Shown: piece by piece, positions 23,192 to 35,142 of the stretch
How the letters are laid out: the number at the start of each line of letters is the position of its first letter
Position numbering within the stretch: position 1 is the first letter of the stretch
Assembly (NCBI GenBank): GCA_038503035.1
Contig: JAVSML010025216.1
Coordinates: 487,574 to 551,573 of the forward strand
DNA length: 64,000 nucleotides
Direction: 5' to 3'
DNA from: Crocodylus rhombifer
Lineage: Eukaryota; Chordata; Crocodylia; Crocodylidae
Program-made: the position numbers and the translations under genes
The notes under the pieces: model-generated
What the model saw: only the letters and a program-made list of their open reading frames with translations
Database searches by the model: none
Told to the model about the DNA's origin: nothing

Positions 23192-24688
23192 GTGGGAGGC
23201 AGCCTATTTTCCGCCCTGCTGCTAGGGGATGCTATCTGTGGCTCCATTCCTCCCCTACACTGCAGCCCAAGCCTCGCAGATGAACTCATGATGTTTCCGT
23301 ACACGCCAGTCCCACACGATGGGCCCCAGAATCCTGCTGTAGGACCCCACCTGGGGTCCTCCCTTCAGGCGGACACTGTTGCCATCATACCAGGCCACAT
23401 ATCTGCCTGCCACCAGTTTCCCTTCGGGTGTGGTGCCCTCACGCTGGGACCTTCGGTTCACGCTAGCCCCGGCCCACCCCCAGGCCAGTCGGGATGCCAG
23501 ACCCCCGGCTCTTGGGCGTCCCTCTCAGTGGGCCTCCTTGCCCTTCTGACCCTCCTGGTCCTGGCCCCTGCCTGGGCCAGTCAGGGGAAACTCTGGCAGG
23601 CCTCAAGGTATGACCCATACTCTTTTCCCGGGGTCCCCTTCTCTGGGTACTCCTTCACGGACGTGGGGAGCTGGAGTAATTCACACCACATTTGGTGCCT
23701 CAGGGTCTCACAAGGGACTCTCACTTCCCCCCTGGGCAGTAGATCGTGGTGCTACTACTGGTGTTATCTTGGACCCAAACTCTGCCTCCCAGCATTGGAG
23801 GACTTACTGGGGTCAGGACACAGCTCTCTCACTCTCTGGCTGAGCCCCTGTTCTTCCCTCACTTGGCTCCACATCACACTTCCCCCCACACTGGGGCTTC
23901 TCATTGCTGCCCCCTCAGTTCTCATGCTGCCCCCTCACACTGGGGTTCAGATGTTATATTCGACCCAAACTCTGCCTCCCCACATTGGAGGACTTACTGG
24001 GGTCAGGACTCAGCTCTCTCACTCTCCGGCTGAGCCCCCATTCTTCCCAATGGGGGCTTCTCACGCTTCCCCCCTCACCACTGGGGGCTTCTCACGCTTC
24101 TCCCCTCACCACTGGGGGCTTCTCACGCTCATAATGCCCCCTTTACTTGGGGTCTTGGGGCTTCCCTCCTCTGGGGGCTCAGGTGGCCGTAGCTGTGCCT
24201 GGCCCCAACTCTCCTCCTCGGGGTCTCAAACTCCCACAGGGCTCAGGCAGCCCTGGCCATACCTGCCCTCCAACTCTCTACTCTCCTCCTTGGGGCTTGC
24301 ACCCCCCACAACTACCTCTGGTGGAACGCACCCCCCCACAACTACTTCTGATGGAACACAACCCACCCGAAGGTTACGGCCCCCCAACCCGCCTTTCACT
24401 GGGGTGATCACTGGCCTGGCATTTCCTGGGGGCTCATGCGCCACTGGGAGCCCCACCAGGCCACTTACTCCTGGCAGGTGCAGTTTTAGGACATACCCAG
24501 GACCAGGAGCCTCCTACCATCCCCTACAGCTCCTCCCTTACCTCCGGATAGAACTGAGCAGCCCTCTGGCCAGGCAATCTTGTTGCCTGACCTCCAGCAG
24601 CCAAACTGCCTTGTTTATATGGGCAGCCCTGAACCTAAAACAGCTGCCCTCATTAGGCACCTGGAGGCTGCCAGCTCCAGGGCCTTAA
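23192..24688 (+). other. 498-codon open frame inside LTR-B, probably not a gene
   Basis: This is the longest uninterrupted frame in the window, lying wholly inside LTR-B and antisense to its inferred promoter. The translation is rich in Pro, Ser, Leu, Gly and Thr and mirrors the C/T-rich tandem repeats (recurrent GLTGVRTQLSHS). There is no domain I recognise. A strand that is C- and T-rich has few stop codons, so the frame is most likely accidental. LTR-A shares only a short homologous open segment (ICGSIPPLHHS). Confidence 0.75.
24052..24135. repeat. 31-bp tandem array in LTR-B
   Basis: GGGGGCTTCTCACGCTTC recurs at 24052, 24083 and 24114 (last copy partial). Confidence 0.9.
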
Positions 24689-24723
24689 AGTGGCAGGCAC
24701 ACACACTGCCCTGCCACAGTGAG

Positions 24724-26470
24724 CATTAGTGAGATAAATCTATAGTGCTAAAGCTATATAGTCTTCTGATTATCTCTGTAAGAGGAGGATTTGCACTTTT
24801 ATGGTTCTCATTATGTTAGATACCAATGTAAAATGTTTTCTTATTCACGATTCATTTCCGGAAACTGTTTAAAACAGTATCTTTGGTTCAATTATTGAAA
24901 TCTTAATGAAAACTGGGCAAAAAATGAGCAACTACAATGCATACATACTAATGGATTTCTTTTTGTAAGTACTAGGTACAGATCACCCAGTGAATATTCT
25001 ACTGTATCAACAAATTGTTCATTAAATGTGTAGTATAGAATATATTATCTTCCTACCAGTGTGATCAACAGTTTAATAACTCCAAGAATGCCCTGACCTT
25101 CAAGGCTCTGACAAATCAATTAGAATATTTCATTTAAATGGCCTACACATAATATCTTGCTGGGAGTTTTCTTTAGACTATTCTCCATCATTTTTGAAAA
25201 TGTACTGTAGTATAGCAGAGATTCAGCAAGATGAAAAAAGAACAATCACAAAGCAGCCCATATAGTCAACCAGCTTTATCTGAAGAGGCCATTCAAGTCC
25301 CAATTAAATAACTTCAGTAATTATGTTAAAATGTCATTAATGACTGTTCGTAGAAAGTGAAGGCATGCTAGCAGGCAGTGGGTATGGTACTAGCTCTGTT
25401 CCCATTACTCTTTACAAGTTGCACATCCTCATGTTTTGGTTGGAAAATAATCCCATGTACAAATAAAGAAATACATACTATGAATGCTTGTCTTTGGAAG
25501 TCTGCAGGTAAACCTAAAGCATTGTTTATCACAGGCTGTTTCCCCCTCTTGCCTCCCATGGTCACACTTTGAAATGTATGCTGAAGCAAACTCTCACAAC
25601 TGGTATATGTAACTTTCAGAATATTGGTAAGAAAGGACAATTTTAAAAGGTTTGCCTTGAAGTTATGTGACAAGGGCTAGTTCTATATTTCTGTTTGTTT
25701 TTTAATGAAAGTGGTGTGTTGGTGAATTATTATTTCAATTAAGGAAGCAGTGCTCAATGCATGAATGTAAGGTAGGACAACAGGGAATACTTTATCCATA
25801 GTATATTATGTACTGAGACAGCAGTAGTAATTATGTGCAGAAATCCATCACAGTCTATATTCAAGTGCCAGCCCTTGGATGATTTCAGTGATCTATATAA
25901 AATATAAAAAATTTTGAAATATAAAAATGAATAAAAAGATTTTTAAAATCAAGTTCAGGTTCACATTAACTGGACCCTTTTGCCATTAGAAATCTGTCAC
26001 ATTCTGTCCTAGAGACAATTGGATGACAAAGCCAAATCTAATCTCCCCTTAAAATGGTGCCCAAATATGGCTTAATCCAGAGCTGCATCCCAACAGTTAG
26101 GCCCCTCTATTTTTGCTATCCACAGTCCTGGAGCTATCCAACTGCACATTGGTTTCAAAATAAAACACCCTCTGGACTATTCTACTTTATGCCAGGTTCC
26201 AGTAACACCTGCCCTCCTACCTCCAACTTCCCCAACCAATATTTTAACATCTGGGAACTGCTGCATTTACCCTGCAACAAGTCTCTGCAACAAGTCTCTG
26301 CAACTTACCTTTTATTGGTTTTGAAAGAAATCAAGGCTAGGAAAAATAGCATCCCTCTGTATTTGAGAATAACCGGACAAAAATTCAAGACAGCAAATAT
26401 AAGTTCCTACACCCCTGGGGGAAAAACAAATGTACAGAAGGTGAGATGACTGGGTAAGCAATAGCATTAC
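24724..26470. other. AT-rich non-coding DNA
   Basis: No gene recognised. A short tandem GTCTCTGCAACAA occurs near 26280. The plus-strand frame at 26054-26449 (131 codons) has no recognisable domain. Confidence 0.5.
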
Positions 26471-27660
26471 TGATAAGGGGGTGGGGGTCTTAGTGCATCA
26501 CAGACTCAATACGAGTAAAAAATGGGATCACCAAAAAAGCATATAAAATTTTGGACTGTATTAACAAGAGTATAGTATATAAGACCTGGGAACAGATAGC
26601 AGCAATTTATTCTGTGCTGGTTAGGCCTCAGATGGACTACAGGTTTCCCTCGTTTTATGCTGTACACGTGTTCCTGGAAAATGGAACATAACTCAAAGTT
26701 GCATAAAGGGAAACCATTTTACAATGTGACAAACAGGGATACGTTCCAAGACCTTGGCTGTACTGACCCCCAGACCCATTTCTACCACTTTTAGAAGACA
26801 ATTTTGGTACTCACCAACAGCAGACAGTACACACAAGCACAGAGCACCATCATATTGGGGGTGGCAAGTACAGAAACATGTGTCACAGACAACGAGCGAG
26901 GAGCACAGATCTATGCAGGAGACTATATTTTGGTGCATGTCACTCCCACAATGCACTGCACAAAGCAGCTGACAGCGGGCTTCTACTACACGGGTCGCAT
27001 AAGAGTGAATTTACCTCACATATAATTAATTTTTGGTATAAAAAGGGTCATCGCATAAGAGCAAATTCACAAATACAGAACGCACATAAAGCGAGGGAAA
27101 CCTGTACTGCATGCAGTTCTGGGCTCTGCAATTTAAGGATCTGAAGGACTTGGAGAAGATCCAGAGGCAAGCAACAAACTGATAAAGGGATTAGAATATA
27201 AACCATACAAGGAAAGGTTGAGAAAATTAGGTATGTTTAGTTTGGCAAAAATATTACCAAATATTTTAAAATCTGCCATAAAGAACAGGGAGAGCAGCTA
27301 TTCTCACTTGCTGCAGAGGGTAGGACACAAAGAAATGAGTTTAAACTGCAGCAAGGACTAAATTAAATATATTTTTAAAAATGTATTTCCTGTTGGAAGA
27401 CTGGGGCAATGGAACAAGCCAACCAGCTAAAGTGTGGAATCTCCTTCGTTGGAGATTTTCAAGAAGCTGAATATGCATTTGCCTAGGACTACATAGGCAT
27501 AGCACATTCTGCATTTTTTCCAGGGGGCTGGGGTATTTAATTAATTTATTTTGTAGGTTTATAAACAGTTGCTTAGAGCTACTGCTGTGTGCACTTTCCA
27601 GACAGCTCAGGGCAGATGCATGATCCCTGAGGTCCCTTCCAACTTTATGATTGCATAATT
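26470..27660 (+). mobile_element. Old CR1-clade LINE 3' fragment, interrupted by a MITE
   Basis: A plus-strand, heavily decayed CR1-type RT C-terminus. Left of the insertion, translations in shifting frames resemble the LGVLV...LN segment and end at ASDGL (about 26485-26639). Right of it comes CMQFWALQFKDLKDLEKIQRQ (27107 onward), then a degraded CR1 tail with VESPSLEIF-like sequence near 27440 and GAGGTCCCTTCCAACTTTATGAT near 27629. A 465-bp DNA element splits it at 26640-27104. Boundaries are approximate. Confidence 0.7.
26640..27104. mobile_element. Pogo/Tigger-like MITE, 465 bp, TA target duplication
   Basis: Terminal inverted repeats CAGGTTTCCCTCGTTTTATG (26640-26659) and CATAAAGCGAGGGAAACCTG (27085-27104) match at 19 of 20 bases. 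The element is flanked by TA at 26638-26639 and 27105-27106. TIRs starting CAGG with CCTCGTTTTAT, plus a TA duplication, are typical of pogo/Tigger elements in the Tc1/mariner superfamily. A TIR-like GCATAAAGGGAAACC near 26700 and two CGCATAAGAG copies near 26997 and 27052 repeat inside it. It has no transposase frame, so it is non-autonomous. Confidence 0.9.
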
Positions 27661-30600
27661 ATGTGAATTAGCCAATAGGTAGCACGTGAAAAGCAACATA
27701 CATGTGATTTTAAATAAGGGACTATCACATTTCAAACATCCCCTGACACACATGAAAGCAGTTTATTAAAAATCACTGAGGTAAGCTGGTATCTTGTCAT
27801 GCAATTTTAAAGGAGGTGGCTTGAAGCATATCTGACTAAATTCTGGCTGTACAAATCCACAGAGCTGGATAGTTGAGCCTGTTCACTTGACACCAGAGAG
27901 CTTTCTCATCTCACCATAGAAGGAAGCTTGTCAGAGATCTTTGTGCTCAGTGATGTTCTTTTTTGTTTATTTTCTAGATTGAAACTGATGGTGCTTTGAT
28001 TTTCTGATTCTCTGTCTGTGTGTAGGATGCAATCCTGTCAGAGCTCAGAGTTGCATCAAATCTTCCTGTTTAAGGATGATCCCTGATCTTGGTGGCAGGC
28101 TTTTTTATGTCATCTTTTTTTTATGTAGACTTTCAAAAACAAGATAATGATCCCCTAAATAGCTGGGATTTCCACCGTCCTCTGCAGACATATTTAACCA
28201 CTTGCTAGGGATTTGCTTTGTTAGTAACTCAAATAGCAACAAAAATGTAAAACTCAGTTTAAACTTAGCTCCACCTAGGATTTCCATGCTCCATTTCCTT
28301 CTGAACAAAGACACACCCATCTCACTTATATTTGGGCTGCACCTGCTGCACAGTGAGTCACAGAAGTCAAACAGCATCTCCCTGTACAGTTTCAATACCT
28401 GCTAGAAGAATGAGTCAACAAAAACCTCAAAGGCTTGTCATAAGCCCAAATGCCAATCCGGTTTAATTGACAGTCACTCCAGTGAAGCAGACTATAAAAT
28501 CTTCTTGAGGACTGTACCTCTGGGTAGTATTTTTACAAAGCACAGTAAAGAGTAGAGGAAAACAGCTTCAATTCCTTGCCTGGTGCAGATGGGGGCACGT
28601 CTCAGCTATGCAGATCCCCTTTAAAAATGAAGAGATTTATCCAATCAAACTCTGTACATTGACGCTGAAATATAAATTGAGAGTACTGTGCCATGTGATG
28701 CCATTACTTCATGAGATACTGAATGTAATCTTTGATTATTACAAAAGGGCAGGAATACAAAAAAAATCGTATCTTGATGGAGTGCTTTACTTCAAAGAAG
28801 TATGCAAGATAATTTTGTTTTAATATTTAACAGGAAATCAGACACAATAAATCTGTCTGAAAACCATAAAAAGGAAGAACTTTAAGGACTAAAGCTTTAA
28901 TTTTAAAAGATTAAAACTAAAGCTTTTCATTTATCTTTAATTTGCTCTGCTATACATCAATACTAACCTGTTTAGCAGTGCTGCCATTTTGACACACATT
29001 TTAAACTGTTGTGTTGGAGGAAAGCAGACCTTTATGGTGTTTTATTTTCCCCTGCATGCATTCATAAATCACAGCTTTTAACTTACTATGCTCTTTTCTA
29101 CTTACCTGGAACCTGAATTCTAAATACAGGAAGAACATACCTGGCCTTCTCAGTTTCCTGCATTTCTCTTTAACAGCTTCCCTTTTGAGAACAGAACAGT
29201 TTTCCTGAGAATAAGATCTATTGCGTGAGTCTCAACAGAATTCAGTACAATAACTTTAAGTTAAATTAAAAGGTGAAAGCCAACGGCACCAATATATCCC
29301 TGCTGTAACTCCAGTTGTCTTGGATTTGGCACAAGGCATAAATCATGCCTTTACTCATTTTTAAATAAAACTGACTGGGATTTTTGTCAGTATGGGTTTT
29401 CTTTCATCAGAAAATGCTGAAAGTGCTTTGTAATAAACATACCTGATTCAGGGCAGGAGTAGAACTGTGAGTTTACAACCCAGATAAGTGCCCTAATGAC
29501 CAATGTAAGCATTATTTGTGGAAAGGATCTCTTTTTTGTGAAAGATTTTTAAATATCTTAGTTATATTCCAAATCAGAACAAAATCTTATCTTAACACCT
29601 CAATATTTTCCACAAAATACTGAATTTGCTCACATATACTGCTGAATAAGATACATACCTTGTTTTGGAATGGCAGAATAAAGACAAAAGCTCTTTCCTT
29701 GAAAATATTGATAAATATGGTATTTTCCCAGGGAAAACACAGGCAGCTGCTGCAGTTGGGGGAGGGAGAAGAGAAAATGTCAAGAGCAAGCAGCTAGGGA
29801 GTTTTCTATGCAGCATTATTTCTCTACCCTCCTCTCCCCAGTGCACAGCAGCTTGTGTGGCAGAAGGTGTTATTACTGTATTTTTTCTTTTAAAAGGTGC
29901 ACCTCAATTTCTAGCAGCTGATTTTTAGGGAAAAAAGTGTGTGGTATATGCAAGAAAATATGGTATAATTCTTGATTTCTAAGCAGTTACTTCCCTCTTA
30001 CAGGGTATGAGAGAGAGACAGCATGTTAGTCTCCCTCTAATATCTCATTAATGCAACTAGCATCTGCCTACTTCCTTAAAAACCTATTTGCAACCCACTG
30101 GGAAATGTGGCTGCATTTGTACCAGACATATTTAGGTTTCATGTAATTTTAGGAAAGATTGCGGGAGAAAAGCAGAAGCCAGAGATGTCAGAGATCACTG
30201 TGGAAGAGCAGGGAGTTTCAGGAGGGTCACGGAAGATTCTCTCCAAGGAAGACAGTTTGAATAGTGAGTATAAAGAAGAAGGAAAAGTTTGTTCAGAAGT
30301 TGAATTTGAATTTGAAATTGCTATTTTGTCCATTTTTTATAATTTCCATAACGGAGTGATATGCAGCTGATTCTTATGTGTTTTTTGCTTCATTTGTTCT
30401 GCAATATATAGGCCCACTGAATTGTGCGAGTGGGGAATGATGTGATAGGGTTTAACTTGGGAAACACTCTGATTTGGACTGGATTATATAATTAAGCACC
30501 AGCACTGTATGAGGTGGTCAAAAGCTCTCATATTTATTCATCTTCAACAAATATCTACTACTGAACTTTTTACCTTAAAAAATTCCAGGCAAGATATATA

Positions 30601-31439
30601 GTATTTTACATTGACAAGGAACTAACATAAGCATATCACAGACTGATTGTAGAAGTAATGCAAATAAATTATTCCTTATATGTTACCTCCCATCCTGGTC
30701 ACATGTCCTGATCAGCTGTTGGCTGCTGAATAAATTAGACAGGTATTAATTTATTTGCTTTTGCACAAGATCACTTTAAAGGAATAAAAATAGAGAGATC
30801 AAAATTAGTTTAGAAAAAAAGTATGTAACAAGAAGCCCTTTCTTGCCTATACCCCTCACCCATTTTGTGCATTTCTTTCTCATTGAAAGTATTGGCAGAG
30901 ACCTAGCACACTCATTGCATGGGTGTGGCAAGGCTCAGAGCAAGCCAGAAAGGCTGAAGTGACTTTCTGTAGGAGAATCCTACAAACTACACCTACATAT
31001 CGACTGAGATAAGTGTCACTACAGAAAACAAACGAACTAAAATATCCACTTCAAAGGAAAGCCTATAAGGGACAAGAAAAGCCAAGGTGCATTGAAAACA
31101 TGACTGTAAATATATCCTGGTGAACACATTCCCCCTTGGATTAAAACCTAGTTCCTAAAGCAAACTTTCCATATCTGTCTAAAGTTTTATGCTAAATCAG
31201 TCTGTGTGACTACACCTAACCTGACTGACTTACTGTCCCCAGTGGCCTTTGATCCTCACTTCCTCACAGTGCATTTTTTTAATATTTCATCTGTCTCATC
31301 ATTGCGCAGTGGGTATAGGGGACAACCCTATGTTACCCTGATCTTACTTTTACCAGCTCCATAATTTGTCTGTTTATTAAGATTTGACTTTTTGCACCTG
31401 CGTACAGCATCTTCAGCCAATTGAGAAATCCTGCAGGGA
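27661..31439. other. AT-rich non-coding DNA
   Basis: No gene recognised. It contains a possible MITE fragment at 29700-29962, listed separately. Confidence 0.5.
29700..29962. mobile_element. Possible MITE fragment
   Basis: The right end, on the minus strand, reads TACCATATTTTCTTGCATAT followed by an ACCACACACTTTTTTCCC-type tract. This resembles the ATATTTACTC-type termini of the element at 41899. The left half (AAATATGGTATTTTCCC near 29715) carries ATATGGTA in direct rather than inverted orientation, so the structure is unresolved. Confidence 0.3.
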
Positions 31440-31528
31440 TCCCCAGCTTATAGCAAATGTATACATTTTCTACATATAAAATCTTATAGTCAGGGTTATC
31501 TTATATTTGAGTAAATATGGTGTTTAGG
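31440..31528. mobile_element. Terminal fragment of a mariner-like MITE
   Basis: GGTTATCTTATATTTGAGTAAATATGGTG at about 31493-31521 is the same terminal motif as in the complete element at 41899-42529 (TCATCTTATAGTTGAGTAAATACAG). No matching opposite end was found, so this is probably a one-ended remnant. Confidence 0.5.
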
Positions 31529-32649
31529 CAAACTTTTACTCTCATTACACAACTTGTATGTGGCTTTTGGCTTGACTCCAAGAGTTAATTTCTAACCTGA
31601 TTCTTGATAAATGATCTCTGTAACAGTTCTCTGAAGGGTGTGGCTATCTGTGTGTGTGGGCACTCAGCTCCATAGATACACTGTGTCTGTGCACATGGAA
31701 AGACAAAATAACCACCTTAATAGAAAAGCAGTAATGCAAGGTATTTTTGTCAGCTGTCAAAACCTTACATACAACTTTCTTAGATATATAAAACTAGAAA
31801 GTTCTGTGTTTGCAATTTAGGTAAGAGAGTTCTATTTACTTCACTGTTTACTGGAGTGACTTATATTGTGGCCAACAGGAAATGATTTCTGATTATAAAC
31901 AGTAACCTTATATGGTACATGTACTGCAGAATATTCTTTCCTGACTTAGCACTAACTGTTTCAAGCCAGAATGGGAACCAAATAACAAAATTAAGATAAT
32001 GTACTGGAAGAAAACAACATTTTAGAATCCATTCTTCTGTGATTTACAAAAACACAGAGACATTTGCCTTTTTTACTAAAGCGATTGGTTGGATAATTTT
32101 ATTTACCTCTCCAGAAGCAATTATATTATTGCTGTGCCCCGCGAGGCTGCAGCTGCACTAACAATGATACTTTGTGTATCAGTCTTTTATCTAAGGATCT
32201 TAACCGCTCTTTATCTTTGTTAATTAAGATTTTACTATACCCCTGTGACAGCTCAGTCATGTTAACATACCCTCATTTTACAGATCTGTAAAGTGAAATA
32301 AAGACTTGAAGACCAATATTTTCAAAAAAGGACACTCATTTTTAATTCTTTGGTTTTTGGCTACCCAACCTGATGTCATTTATACTTGATTTTTCAGAGG
32401 CACTGAGCATTCCAGTTGAAGTGAATGATTAAGAGCCTGTGTGCAGAGATGGCAGCTGCCAAACAAGATCAATTCACTAATAATGTCCTCCACGCTGCTC
32501 TTCCTGTCTTGTCTTTCACTGTTGTTTCTCAATACATACTAAAAACAGTAAGTTCTTTGTCTTTTTGTATTTGGTATATACTATCTAGCTCAAAAGGGGC
32601 TAATCTCTAACTGGGGCCTCCAATCACTAATACTCTGATATAACAGCAT
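31529..32649. other. Non-coding DNA, nothing recognised
   Basis: AT-rich DNA without exons, repeats or long frames that I can support. Confidence 0.5.
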
Positions 32650-34400
32650 ACCATACCAGAAGCCAGCTATGGAATATTTCCTTATACTTTCACAACATGA
32701 AAGCATATAGAAATGGGAGTGCTATGCTATCTGCCTCCACTGCTTCCTCTGGCAATGATTTCTACAGGCTAACTACATAGTGTGTAAAAAGGACTTTCTC
32801 TTGTTAGGTTTAAACCTGTCATCTACTAATTTCAATCAGGTGCCCCCTAATTCTAGTATTTTGCAACCTGGTGAACAACAGATCCCTGGTTCACTTGGTC
32901 CACACCCTTCAGGATTTTCTAAACCTCTGTCATTTCCCCCCCTCCCCCCCCATCCCTCTCTGTTTCAAACTAGGTCCTAGCTCTTTAGTTTGCAGACACA
33001 AGTTACATTTTTCACATGATCTGGCCCCTGAATAGTTTCTCCTGCTTTGGCAACTGCTTCGGTCTCCTGATTATTTTGGCTGCTCTTCTCTGTACCTTTT
33101 CTAATTCTACTACATTCTCTTTGAGATGTGGGGACTATACAAGATGTGGGCATACCATGGATTTGATTAATGGCATGATGATCTCTTGTTTTGTTTTCAG
33201 TTCCCTTCTTAAAGATGCCCAACATTTTATTGCCTTATTTTAATCACTGCTGCATATTGAGCTGACATTTTTAGAGAACTGTCTACAAGGACTCCAAGGT
33301 CTCTTTATGGAGTCATAACAGCTAGTTTGGAACCCAGCATTGTGTACATATACTTGAGGTTATTTTCCCCAACATGCATTATGTTGTGCTTGTCAGTACT
33401 GAAGTTCATTTGCCATTTTTTTTTGTCCAGTCACTTAGCTTGGTGAGATCATTCTGCAGCTCCTCTCCATCAGCTTGGGACTTGACTACTAAGAATAATT
33501 TGGTGTCATCTACAAACTTGGAGATTTCACTGTGCACCGCATTTTCACGTCATTGATGAAAGTGTTGAACAAAATAGGGCCCAACATAGATCCCTGATGA
33601 CTTCCCTCCATCCTGAAAAATGACCATTCAGCACTACAGATTGTTTCCTCTCTTTTAACCATCTCTGTCAGGGATTCTAATCAAGCAGACCAGCCAGTAC
33701 TGTCCGGATCTCTGAGCAGGCAGGCCAGCCTGAGCCAAATACTGCAGCAGCCACACCTGCAGCAAGCCCCAGATAATGACTGCCCAAGTTTAGAAGTAGC
33801 AAACACCCCAATAGCTGCTGGTAGCATTACCTATCCGTTTATCACGAGCTGGGGCCTTGTGTCTGCAGGTCTGTCAACAGTTCTGTTGTGGCAAGCTTCC
33901 TAGGTCCTGACTCTGTTTTTTGGTTTATTTCTGGACCTTGGTTTTGGATTTCTTTGTGGTTCTTTTTCATGCCTCCTGACTCTGGTTTAGCTCTGTTTTT
34001 GGACTGTGCCCTGTGGATTGCTCCTCAGGTTGGTTCTCGGCATCTGACCCCTGGATCCTGACCCTGCACTGTGCTGTGGCTCTGCTTCTGGATTTTCCTC
34101 TGACTTTGATAAATGGCTTCTGCCCTCTGACCCAGCCCCAGGTCCTGCTTCCCCTTGGTGGCCTCACCATTAGGCCAAACCACCTATCCCCTGGTTTTGT
34201 ACACTTAATCCCCCAAAATAATGTTCCTTCCAATCCCATGAAAATGCACTATTTTAAAAAGTCTTTTGGGAAGGGCCTTGTTGAAAGCTTTTTGAAAGTC
34301 CATATGTATTATGTCAGCTAGATCTTCCTTGTCCACATGCTTGTTAGCACCCTCAAAGCACTCCAACAAATTGATGAGGCAGGAACTTCCACTGGATATT
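32650..34400 (-). mobile_element. Ancient CR1/L3-like LINE, split by an insertion
   Basis: A minus-strand decayed LINE. From right to left: RT fingers (SSCLINLLECFEGANKHVD and IIHMDFQKAF, about 34390-34260), then palm, thumb and C-terminal segments between 33663 and 32980. The latter include KLSDWTKKWQMNF near 33440 and a degraded LGVLVD region near 33280. A 3' UTR-like region reaches about 32650. The RT part between fingers and palm is replaced by unrelated DNA at 33666-34217. Stops and frameshifts are numerous. It is more diverged than the CR1 copies at 6148 and 36095 and belongs to another subfamily. Confidence 0.7.
33666..34217. mobile_element. Insertion into the L3-like LINE, LTR-like
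   Basis: LINE similarity stops near 33665 and resumes near 34218. The intervening 550 bp begins TGTCAGGG, like an LTR terminus, and contains a CT/TG-rich tract of repeated CTGGTTT and TTTTGGA-like words (33900-34120). The right terminus and target duplication were not resolved. The small frames inside are not recognised. Confidence 0.35.
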
Positions 34401-35140
34401 GCTCTCACACACACCTCTACCTCTTTTAAATAAAAAGAGGCTCTCAAGAACTTCAGACAGGACCATGCTCAACATTGTCATCGGCAATCCCTCATGGTTG
34501 AGGGTGATCATTCTCATGGGTCAAGTAAAGGTAGTAGATGAGTCCACTGATGGCTAAGAAGGACAATCTTAGAACTGCAGATTCTCTGGAAGATGCCACA
34601 AGTGGTGGCTAAAGGGAGGGAAGTAATGGGTATCGGCACTGGTTATTGTAGTAGATGTCGGACCAATGGGAGAAGTTTGTACATGATATATTTTATGTGA
34701 GGACACTGTTGTGCATCAGCAACTGCACGGATCTTCATGGAGGAGAAACTTGTGTCCAGTGGCAAGGAGATCCAAGACAACTTTTCCATTGCAGCTGTCA
34801 TCTACCTTCACAGCCACTGAGAAGTATGTGTTTGGTATCTGCCTACTCCACTGTTGAGGTCTTTCATTGAGAACCATTCTATCTGTATACACAACTGGGT
34901 GTCACATTGTTTGGTGGTAAAAAACACACTATGGCAGATCCTGTACCTCCTTCCTCTATTTCCCAGGAATACAGATATTTATAAATTGTCACCAAGCAGT
35001 CTGGTTACTTCCTGTGGTTGGCTTATGGCCATGGGGGCAGCTGTGACACCCCCTGATTGCCATGAGGTCTCTGCTTGGCTCAGGTTTGACTGTAGCCCTC
35101 CTTGATCACTCGCCCACTATGCCTTGAACTTTTTGAAGGT
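34401..35140. other. Unclassified repeat-like DNA
   Basis: Includes a block near 34480-34570 (CCCTCATGGTTGAGGGTGAT) that looks like part of a dispersed repeat. I cannot assign it. No gene recognised. Confidence 0.35.
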
Positions 35141-35142
35141 TG

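Larger units (their letters stand above)
23070..24718 (-). mobile_element. LTR-like element (LTR-B), 1649 bp, with exact target duplication
   Basis: Starts TGTAACAGGGGG and ends CTGCCACA. It is flanked by an exact 5-bp direct repeat GTGAG at 23065-23069 and 24719-24723, the size made by LTR-element integrases. It is homologous to LTR-A at both ends but about 700 bp longer, mostly from internal repeats: a 190-bp-spaced duplication (GACCCAAACTCTGCCTCCC at 23772 and 23962) and a 31-bp tandem array starting at 24052. The minus strand has TATAAA at 24614-24619 between CTGCC and GGGCAG. No internal retroviral genes are present, so it is probably a solo LTR. Confidence 0.75.

Noticed and set aside
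23070..24718. Tandem repeats considered as a CRISPR-like array
   Set aside because: The repeats are contiguous 31-bp minisatellite units without spacers, inside an LTR-like element of a vertebrate genome.
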